A stretch of 38,093 bases of DNA, from positions 1 through 38,093 of the forward strand of contig NZ_FNLO01000019.1 of NCBI RefSeq assembly GCF_900095735.1, read 5' to 3'. Positions 18,787-25,914 of the stretch are shown here, piece after piece. Both the position numbers and the translations under genes were made by a program. Numbering within the stretch: the first letter of the stretch is position 1; every line of letters begins with the position of its first letter. The notes below the pieces were generated by a model, which did no database searches, had not been told where the DNA came from, and was given only the letters and a program-made list of their open reading frames with translations. Source of the DNA: Chitinasiproducens palmae. GTDB taxonomy: Bacteria > Pseudomonadota > Gammaproteobacteria > Burkholderiales > Burkholderiaceae.

Positions 18787-21700
18787 TCAGCGGCCCCGCA
18801 AACGCCGCAGCATGGCGGCCGTCAGGCGGCAGGCGCTCGCGTCGTAATCCCGCCACGGTGCATTGCCGACCGTCGCGATCCGGTCGGCGACGGTGTCGAT
18901 GCGCCAGTGATTGCCGCCGCTGAGCGAGGGCAACTCGTCCCAGTCGATCGGCACGGAAACGCCGATACCGGGCCTGGCTCTCAGCGAGAACGCGGCCACG
19001 GTGCTGGCGCCGCGGCGATTGCGCAGCGCGTCGACGAACACACGCCCTCGCCGGTTGTCCTTGCCGGCCTTCGACGAAAAGCGATCCGGCAGGATGCCGG
19101 ACAGATGCTCGGCGACCGCCTTGGAGAAGGTCTTGACGGCGTCCCAGTCGTGGTGGCGCGTCAAGGGCACGACTACGTGAACGCCGCCACCGCCGCTGGT
19201 CTTGCAGAACGTCGGCAGCCCGAGTTCATCGAGGACCGTCCGCACCAGCGCGGCCGCCTCGGCCATTGTCCGCCACGCCAGTCCCTCGCCCGGGTCCAGA
19301 TCGAAGATCATCCTGTCGGGACGTTCGATTGCGCCGGCCCGCGCGTTCCAGGTGTGAAATTCAATCGTGCCCATTTGCGCCGCGCCGATCAGCGCCGTCA
19401 CATCGGGCGCGCAGAGCAACGCTGCGTGGCCGGGATCGAGCGACGGATCGAGTTCCGCCATGCCCTTGATCACGCCCCGCTCCGCATGCTTCTGGAAGAA
19501 CAGCTCGCCGTCGATGCCCGCCGGCGCCCGCAGCAGCGCGACCGGTCGTTCGGCCAAATGCGGCAGCATCACCGTTGCGGCCTGCTCATAGTAACGGGCC
19601 ACCGCCCCTTTGCTCACCCCGTGTTCGGCGTCGATCAGGCGGTCAGCGTGGCTGACCGTTACGCCTGCCAGGACGAGGGGCCCGCCGACGGGCTCGGCCG
19701 CCGCGTGTCGGCCGGGTCGTGGCTCGTCGCCTGCCGCCTCGCTGCCGGTGCGCCCGCGCCCCGCGGTCGCACGGGCGTGATGCTGCGCCGCTGCGGCACG
19801 TTTCGGCGCTGCGGGTTTAGCGCTCGCACGACGGTGGTCCTCTTCGGCCACAGGCTCGCCTTGTGCCTCCGCCGCGACGTCCGTCGCCGCGCGCGGCGCT
19901 TCGCGGACGATCGCGCGCGCCGGCTTGTCGCTTCGCAGCGCAACGAAACTGGCGTGCCGAACGCTGCCCGCGTCGGTCCATTCTCCGAATTCGACTTCGG
20001 CAACAAGGCGCGGCGCCAGCCACTGGATAGAGTCTCCCGCGGCATGGACGCGCTCCGCGAACGGTGAGCGGTCGGCACGCTGCGGCAGCATCTTGGCCAG
20101 CACTGCATCGAGCCGATCGCTGTCGAAGCCGGTGCCGACCCGGCCCGCGTAGTGCAAGGCGCCGTCCTCGCCGTGGACGCCGAGCAACAATGCACCGAAC
20201 GCTGCGCGACGCCCCTTCGGCGCGGTGTAGCCGCCGATCACGAATTCCTGGCGACGGCGGCATTTGAGCTTGACCCAGCTGGGTTGGCGACCGCCGCGAT
20301 ACGGCGCGTCGGCCAGCTTGCCGATCACGCCCTCGAAGCCGATCCGGCATGCCTCCTCGACCAGATGCTCCGGCGCGACATCCAGGCATGCGGACAAGCG
20401 CAGCAGCCCATCGTTGTGGTCGTCGTCCCTGGCCGCCCCGAGCAGCGCTTCGAGCGCCGCTCGGCGGCTGTCGAACGGCTCGTCGCGCAAGTCGCGTCCG
20501 TCCCGGAAAGGCATGTCGAACAAGTAGAACACGAGGTCGTCGCTTGCATTGCCTTCGAACGCACGTTGCAATGCCTGGAAGCTCGGCATGCCGTTCGCGT
20601 CGAAAGCCACCGCCTCGCCGTCCAACCAGGCGTTGTCCACCGGCAATGCGGCGAGCGCCTTGGCCTGCGCCGGATAGCGCGCGGTCCAATCGTTGCCGCT
20701 GCGCGTGAAGATCGTCACGTCGCGCCGACGCCCCAACTTGCGTATGCGGACCAGCACGCGGTAGCCGTCGTACTTCAATTCGTAGCGCCATGCCCCGGTG
20801 GGCGGCGCCCGGTCGACCAGGGTCGCCAACTGCGGCGCCACGGTGTCGGGAAACGGCGCCGCGTCATCACCCGCGGCCGCATCCGCTTCGAGACGCGCGT
20901 GACGACGGGCGGTGACACGACGCGCAACTGCCGCGGGCCGCACCGGCGCAGGCGGCCCGCTGGCGCGCGCCGGTCGCTTGCCGCCTTTCGCCGTCGCTTG
21001 GCCAACCGCCTGCCCGATCGTCGCGGCGCTCAGCACACTCTCCGGCCGCTCGCGCACGATTGCGTCGTCGCTACCTTCGACTGCAGCCTCGTCGCGGCTC
21101 TTGATCAACAGCCACTGCGGTTTGTCGCCGCGCGGCCGGGTCCGCACGAGATGCCAGGCGCCTGACAGTTTCTCGCCGTGCAGCGTGAAATCCAGCCGGC
21201 CGCGTTGCATTGCGGCCGCCGCGGCTTCCGACGGGTCCTTGCCGGCCGCCTCGTCCGGCTGCCAGGTGCCGCGATCCCATACGATCACTTCGCCCGCGCC
21301 GTAGTGCCCAGTCGGAATGGTGCCTTCGAAGCCGCCATAGTCCAGCGGATGGTCTTCGACCTCCACCGCCAGCCGCTTCACCGTCGGATCGAGACTCGGC
21401 CCTTTCGGGATGGCCCACGACTTCAGCACCCCTTCGCTTTCCAGCCGGAAGTCGTAGTGCAGACGACGCGCGTCGTGCTTTTGCACGACGAAGCGAAGCG
21501 CCGCGCCCGAACGACCGACGGCCGGTGGCGGTTCGGGCGTCTGATCGAACTTGCGCTTGTCGCGGTAGCGCGTCAGCGCGGCGGCGTCGCCTGCTGCAGC
21601 AGTGCCGCTGGCATCCTTGCGCGCCCTGCCTGGCGTGTCTGCTTTCGCGACCATTGCCGGCGACGAGACCCCCGCATGCTTTGTCGCCGTCTTCGCAGCG

Positions 21701-22203
21701 ACGCGCTCGACAGTGGATGGCTTGGCGGTGGATGGCTTGACGGTGGACTTCGCGACACCGCGCGGCTGGGCCCCGGCTCCCTCGGCGGCGGCCGTCCTGG
21801 CAGTTGCCTTGCCCTTTGCCTTGGTGGCTGCCTTAGTGGTTGCCTTAGCGGTTACGTCGGGGGCTGTCTTAGCTGCTGCCTTAGTGGCTGCCTTGGTTGC
21901 TGCATCACCGGATTTCTTATCCGCGGCCTTGGCGGCGCGCTTGCCAGCGCCCCTGGCGGGCTGCCGGCCGTCTTCGGCAGCGCCCGCTTCTGGCGCGCCT
22001 GCCGCACCCCGCTGTCCAGTCGCCGCCTTGCGGGACTTTGAGACAGGCGATGCGCCAGAAGCCGCCGCCGCGCCACTACGCGCGGCAGCACCGCGCACCG
22101 TTTTCGCAACCTTCTGAGCGCTGGCCGCTCTCGCGCTCGCCTCGGATGCGTTTCCAGTTCGTGTTCCGGCTCGTGTTCCAGCTCGTGTTCCACTCGTAGC
22201 CAT
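18787..22203 (-). CDS. ligD: Multidomain DNA ligase D (phosphoesterase-ligase-polymerase)
   Basis: A 1138-residue ATP-dependent ligase of bacterial non-homologous end joining. Domain order is phosphoesterase, ligase, polymerase, as in Pseudomonas. The phosphoesterase (about 230-370) has H243 and H249 in KHDARRLHYDF and GHYGAGEVIVWD. The ligase (about 455-740) has adenylation K477 in YELKYDGYR. The archaeo-eukaryotic primase-type polymerase (about 850-1135) has FFQKHAERG and catalytic D968/D970 in FDLDPGEGL. Pseudomonas LigD is about 840 residues. The excess is a 215-residue Ala/Lys/Arg-rich head and a low-complexity linker between ligase and polymerase (about 770-840). The head begins with a 12-base tandem repeat. 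No strong ribosome site precedes ATG 22203, so the exact start is less certain than the gene. Confidence 0.95.
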   Translation of the reverse strand: MATSGTRAGTRAGTRTGNASEASARAASAQKVAKTVRGAAARSGAAAASGASPVSKSRKAATGQRGAAGAPEAGAAEDGRQPARGAGKRAAKAADKKSGDAATKAATKAAAKTAPDVTAKATTKAATKAKGKATARTAAAEGAGAQPRGVAKSTVKPSTAKPSTVERVAAKTATKHAGVSSPAMVAKADTPGRARKDASGTAAAGDAAALTRYRDKRKFDQTPEPPPAVGRSGAALRFVVQKHDARRLHYDFRLESEGVLKSWAIPKGPSLDPTVKRLAVEVEDHPLDYGGFEGTIPTGHYGAGEVIVWDRGTWQPDEAAGKDPSEAAAAAMQRGRLDFTLHGEKLSGAWHLVRTRPRGDKPQWLLIKSRDEAAVEGSDDAIVRERPESVLSAATIGQAVGQATAKGGKRPARASGPPAPVRPAAVARRVTARRHARLEADAAAGDDAAPFPDTVAPQLATLVDRAPPTGAWRYELKYDGYRVLVRIRKLGRRRDVTIFTRSGNDWTARYPAQAKALAALPVDNAWLDGEAVAFDANGMPSFQALQRAFEGNASDDLVFYLFDMPFRDGRDLRDEPFDSRRAALEALLGAARDDDHNDGLLRLSACLDVAPEHLVEEACRIGFEGVIGKLADAPYRGGRQPSWVKLKCRRRQEFVIGGYTAPKGRRAAFGALLLGVHGEDGALHYAGRVGTGFDSDRLDAVLAKMLPQRADRSPFAERVHAAGDSIQWLAPRLVAEVEFGEWTDAGSVRHASFVALRSDKPARAIVREAPRAATDVAAEAQGEPVAEEDHRRASAKPAAPKRAAAAQHHARATAGRGRTGSEAAGDEPRPGRHAAAEPVGGPLVLAGVTVSHADRLIDAEHGVSKGAVARYYEQAATVMLPHLAERPVALLRAPAGIDGELFFQKHAERGVIKGMAELDPSLDPGHAALLCAPDVTALIGAAQMGTIEFHTWNARAGAIERPDRMIFDLDPGEGLAWRTMAEAAALVRTVLDELGLPTFCKTSGGGGVHVVVPLTRHHDWDAVKTFSKAVAEHLSGILPDRFSSKAGKDNRRGRVFVDALRNRRGASTVAAFSLRARPGIGVSVPIDWDELPSLSGGNHWRIDTVADRIATVGNAPWRDYDASACRLTAAMLRRLRGR
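22159..22194. repeat. 12-base tandem repeat at the start of ligD
   Basis: Three near-identical units (tcgtgttcc plus three variable bases) lie head to tail, with a degenerate unit before them. On the minus strand they encode the Gly-Thr-Arg repeats at residues 4-15 of LigD. Confidence 0.8.
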
Positions 22204-22420
22204 GGTCGAAGCCAGGTTGTGTCAGGACGCGATTCCAAATTGTAGTCATGGCGGCGGCAGTCAGCGCAGCACCGGGAAGTTCGCTGCGGTCGAACCGCCT
22301 TACGGCGTACCGCTCATTCAGCGCTCGTTCAGCCCTCTTAGAGCGCGGCGCCATCAGACGAACACCGACACCGCGCTGCACCACGCACGCTGTTGCTGGA
22401 TTAAACAGCGGCGCCGGCCG

Positions 22421-23311
22421 TCAGCCTCGCGTCGCACGTTTGCGCGCCGGGCTGCGGGCTGCCGCGCGCCGGCCGCTGCTGGCGGGCGCGGCTCGCGCGT
22501 TGTCGCGGCGACCGCCCAAGCTGCGGCGTAGCAGATCGCTCAGGTCGACCACATCGGCGCCACGCTTCGGCGCCTTTTCCTCGGGCGCGGCGAAGGCGCC
22601 CAGCTCATGACTCTTGCCCGCATCGATCTTGCGCTGGACCAGCGCCATGATGTCGTCGTGGAAGGTGTCTCGGTACTGTGCCGGCGCCCACTCCTCGGTC
22701 ATGTCGTCGATCAGGCGCCCGGCCATTTCAAGTTCGCGCGGATTGATCCCGTTCGCCTTGGTCCCTTCGGGCGGCAGTTTCAGCTCCTCGGGCGAGCGGA
22801 CCTCGGCATCCCAGCGCAGCGTCGTCAACGACAGCACCGGTCCGGCGGACACCACGGCGCACAGGTGTTGTTTGCCGTGCATCACGATCAATGCGACGCC
22901 GATCTTGCCGGACGCCGCCAGCGCCTCGCGCAACAGCGCGTAGACTTTCTCGCCGCTCTTGTCCGGTTCGAGGAAATACGGCGTATCGAGAAACAGGAAA
23001 GAGAGTTGCGGTGCGTCGACAAAGGCGAGGATGTCGATGCGCTGCGTCGATTCGACATTCGCGGCCCGAATCTCGTCGTCCGACAACACGACGTAATGTC
23101 CCTTCTCGTACTGGACACCACGCACGATGTTGTCGGCGCTGACCTCGTGGCCGTTGGCCTTATTGATCTTCTTGTAGCCGATCGGGTCCAGCGTGCGGCG
23201 GTCGAGCAGGTCGAAGCCGACGCGGCCGTGCGTGGTCGCCGGATAGAGCTTGACCGGAATGTGCACCAGTCCAAAGCTGATCGCACCGTGCCACGTCATA
23301 TGCAAAGCCAT
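22421..23311 (-). CDS. ku: Ku DNA end-binding protein
   Basis: A 296-residue bacterial Ku, the homodimeric ring that binds DNA double-strand ends and recruits LigD. The canonical beginning WHGAISFGLVHIPVKLYPAT is present, with the core motifs RRTLDPIGYKK, YFLEPDK and MHGKQHLCAV. The C-terminal tail (about 262-296) is Arg/Ala-rich, as in Ku proteins with basic extensions that help threading on DNA. AGGTG about 6 bases before ATG 23311 supports this start over the in-frame ATG four codons later. It is followed on the same strand by ligD after 217 bases and preceded by a hybrid kinase gene by 46 bases. The short gap suggests co-transcription with the kinase. Confidence 0.96.
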   Translation of the reverse strand: MALHMTWHGAISFGLVHIPVKLYPATTHGRVGFDLLDRRTLDPIGYKKINKANGHEVSADNIVRGVQYEKGHYVVLSDDEIRAANVESTQRIDILAFVDAPQLSFLFLDTPYFLEPDKSGEKVYALLREALAASGKIGVALIVMHGKQHLCAVVSAGPVLSLTTLRWDAEVRSPEELKLPPEGTKANGINPRELEMAGRLIDDMTEEWAPAQYRDTFHDDIMALVQRKIDAGKSHELGAFAAPEEKAPKRGADVVDLSDLLRRSLGGRRDNARAAPASSGRRAAARSPARKRATRG

Positions 23312-23357
23312 CCGTTCACCTCGTCGGTCGAATCACGCACCTTGCCCGGCTGAACCG

Positions 23358-25391
23358 TCAACGCTCGGCGAGCGCCGCCACCGCGCCCAACAGGCGCGGC
23401 GGGTCCACCGGCTTTTCGAAGTGAAGGCAATAACCGTGCTCGAATGCGCGTTGACGTTCCTCCTGCCCTGCCAGGGCGGTGACCGCGATCGCCGGAGGCC
23501 GCCGCGACTCGGCGACGGCGGCGTCGTTTTCCCATGAGCGGATGTGCGACAGCGTCGCATAGCCGTCGCATTCGGGCATTGCAATGTCGCAGATCAGCAC
23601 GTCGGGCTCGCGCGCCGCGCCGCGCTCGGCCAGCAGCGCGAGTGCCGCCGCGCCCGACTCGGCACGCAGCACTTCCGCACCCCGGTCTTCGAGGACCGCA
23701 CAGATGGCTTCCCGCACCTCCGTCTGATCGTCCACCACCAGCACCGACACACCGGCCAGCGACGGCAGCGGTGCCGGGGCGTCGCCAAGTCCAGTGCCAT
23801 GCAGTGCGCCCTGCGCTGCGCCATGCGGCCCGTTGGTTCCCGCGCCGCTCTCGTCGAAGTCGGGGTCTGTCGTACCTGCTGCACCCGCCGCACCCGTTAC
23901 ACCACCATTGACGTGCTTGAGGTCGACGGTCTCGCCTGCGTGGTGGGCATCCGGCGTGTCCCGTGACTCGTAAGGCAGCGTCATTGCCATCCTCGCGCCA
24001 TGCCCCGGCCCTTCGCTGAAGGCCGTCAGACGGCCGCCGTGCGCGGCAACCAGACGATGGGCGACCGCCAGCGACACGCCGAAGCCGTCGACGCGCCGCG
24101 TGTAGACGTTGTCGAGGTAGGCGAACGGCTCGAACAGACGCTCGGCGGCATCGGGCGGAAAACCGTGTCCATGGTCCTGCACGCTCAGTTCCACCACCGC
24201 TTCGCCGACCTGCACGCCGATGTGGATCTCCGCGCCGTCGTCGGAGAACTTCGACGCGTTCGACAGCAGGCTGACCAACACGCTGACCAGACGCTGCAGG
24301 TCGCCCTCGATCTCGACGCTCAATTGCGACGGCGCGGCGTCGACCATCAGCCGCTGATGCTTGGTCTTCCAGCGCGCCCGGCAGCGCGCGATCGCGATAT
24401 TGATCGGCATGTCGATCGGGAAACGGGTGCGCGCCAACGCGAAGTCGCCGGCAAGCACGCGCGTGGCATCCACCAGCGCGTCGATCTGCCTGACTTGCGA
24501 GGCCAGCCCGTCGCGAATGCCATGCAACGCGCGGTAGGTGAGCGAACCTTCGGCCTCCGCCGTGCCGCGCTGGCTACCGAGCGCCCGCTCGAGGACGTGT
24601 GCCCAGCCCTGCACGCTGGCCAGCGGCGAGCGCAATTCGTGCGACAGGACCGCCAGGAATCGCGTACGCGGATCGTCGTCCGTTTGCTGCGGGACGTGCC
24701 CACCGGTTCGCCTCGCCTCACTGCCCGAGGCGGGCTCCTGCCCGACCGGGGTCAGCGGGTCATCACGCTGCGGTGCCGCTGCATTCGGGTCTCGACCCTG
24801 CGCTGCCGTCGTCGGCACGCGGGTCGAGCCACCGATGCTCGAGGTCGCTGCTGCTTCACGATCGCCGCCAGCGGCAACACCGCTGGCCTGTTCGACGGCG
24901 GAAGGCGCATCGGCACGCTGCCGATCGCTTTCGTCGGCCGCGCCCGCAGACGCCGGCTGCGCGGGGGCGAGCCGCGAGTCGATCGGCAGGGCCTCCACCG
25001 CATCGGTCCCCTGCTCGATCGCATGCTCGATCCCGTGCGCGGCGCGCGCCCGCAGCGTGACGATCACCCCCGCGGTACGGCCGTCAAAATCAGTATAAGG
25101 CGCCAATCTCAATACGCCGCTGCGACCGGCATCCGTCTCGAACGGCGTCTGTACGGTCCGCGAGTCAAGCGCGTCCGCGGCTGCCTGCTGCAATACGCCG
25201 CGCGCGCCGCTCGCTGCGCCGACATTCTGCGATACCATCGCCTCCAGGCTGGCCGCCAAGCCGTCCGTCCCGCCAGTGACGATGCGGACCGCATGGTCTG
25301 GACGCAGCCGAACGGCGAAGTCGCGGCCCTGCGTCGGGCGCGCCGTCGCGTCACGGTCCAGGATGAAAACCTCGGTCAGTTCGTCTCGCAT
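23358..25391 (-). CDS. Soluble hybrid histidine kinase with PAS-like head
   Basis: A 677-residue hybrid kinase without membrane segments. Residues 1-140 contain a motif (GVLRLAPYTDFDGRTAGVIVTL) that resembles the PAS part of CheB/CheR-fused kinases. A disordered Ala/Asp/Thr-rich linker of about 90 residues follows. HisKA has H251 in LAVLSHELRSP. The HATPase has an N-box VSLLSNASKF and G1 QDHGHGF, but G2 reads GFGVSLAV rather than the usual GLGLGLAL. A second linker leads to the receiver (VSVLVVDDQTEVR; D602 in ICDIAMP). ATG 25391 is chosen. The frame is open 76 codons further, through a tandem repeat that would encode His-His-Arg-Arg units. It lies 46 bases upstream of ku on the same strand. 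Confidence 0.85.
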   Translation of the reverse strand: MRDELTEVFILDRDATARPTQGRDFAVRLRPDHAVRIVTGGTDGLAASLEAMVSQNVGAASGARGVLQQAAADALDSRTVQTPFETDAGRSGVLRLAPYTDFDGRTAGVIVTLRARAAHGIEHAIEQGTDAVEALPIDSRLAPAQPASAGAADESDRQRADAPSAVEQASGVAAGGDREAAATSSIGGSTRVPTTAAQGRDPNAAAPQRDDPLTPVGQEPASGSEARRTGGHVPQQTDDDPRTRFLAVLSHELRSPLASVQGWAHVLERALGSQRGTAEAEGSLTYRALHGIRDGLASQVRQIDALVDATRVLAGDFALARTRFPIDMPINIAIARCRARWKTKHQRLMVDAAPSQLSVEIEGDLQRLVSVLVSLLSNASKFSDDGAEIHIGVQVGEAVVELSVQDHGHGFPPDAAERLFEPFAYLDNVYTRRVDGFGVSLAVAHRLVAAHGGRLTAFSEGPGHGARMAMTLPYESRDTPDAHHAGETVDLKHVNGGVTGAAGAAGTTDPDFDESGAGTNGPHGAAQGALHGTGLGDAPAPLPSLAGVSVLVVDDQTEVREAICAVLEDRGAEVLRAESGAAALALLAERGAAREPDVLICDIAMPECDGYATLSHIRSWENDAAVAESRRPPAIAVTALAGQEERQRAFEHGYCLHFEKPVDPPRLLGAVAALAER

Positions 25392-25914
25392 TCTTGGTCT
25401 CGGCGGCGCAGTCTTGCTGCGCAGATACACTGGCTTCGGTCGGTTGCTTCCGTCAGGGCCGGATCGTCGCGCCGCGGCCGGCGCGGATCCGCGCCGGTGA
25501 TGTCGCCGGTGATGTCGCCGGTGATGTCGCCGGTGATGTCGCCGGTGATGTCGCCGGTGATGTCGCCGGTGATGTCGCCGGTGATGGCACCGTTGCCGCA
25601 TTGTCGCGATCCGTTCCACACTGCGGGAACTTGCAGGTGATCTCCGCAGATTTCATGCCCAGCGGCCGAAGCCCGTTTGCCCCGCCGTTGCGCGGTATCC
25701 GGGTGCCGCCACGCCAATTTCGTGTACCGAATCCTGAGTCAGACACCGCCAGGCGGGGCGGCGCCAGGCGGGCGCGGCGATGGCAGACGCGGCACCCGCT
25801 GGCTACGACAACACGGGCTTGCCATGCCCGACGATATGACTAATAGTTACGGTTCCTCCCGGTGCTGGAGCGGCACGATGCCGTCCGCAGGCTGGCGGGT
25901 CGCCGACTAAAGCA
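25392..25914. other. Divergent intergenic region with minisatellite
   Basis: 523 bases separate two divergently transcribed hybrid kinase genes, so both promoters should lie here. A 12-base repeat (25499-25582) sits on the kinase-ku side. The remainder has no convincing gene. Short frames reading through the repeat on either strand give only simple-sequence peptides. Confidence 0.6.
25499..25582. repeat. 12-base minisatellite, seven perfect copies
   Basis: The unit gatgtcgccggt is repeated seven times without change, followed by a diverged eighth unit (gatggcaccgtt) and preceded by a partial one. It lies 108 bases upstream of the kinase ATG at 25391, in the same open frame, where it would encode (His-His-Arg-Arg)n if translation began earlier. 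There are no spacers, so it is not CRISPR. Confidence 0.97.

Noticed and set aside
22380-22420. Terminator after ku (GCTGTT/AACAGC stem near 22389-22409)
   Set aside because: Only a 6-bp stem and no T-run on the minus strand; not enough to call.
25499-25582. Possible CRISPR array
   Set aside because: Direct head-to-tail repeats without spacers; unit only 12 bases; no cas genes.
24000-25640. 546-codon plus-strand frame including a Met-Ser-Pro-Val repeat
   Set aside because: Antisense to the soluble kinase; the repeat peptide is only the minisatellite read in another frame.
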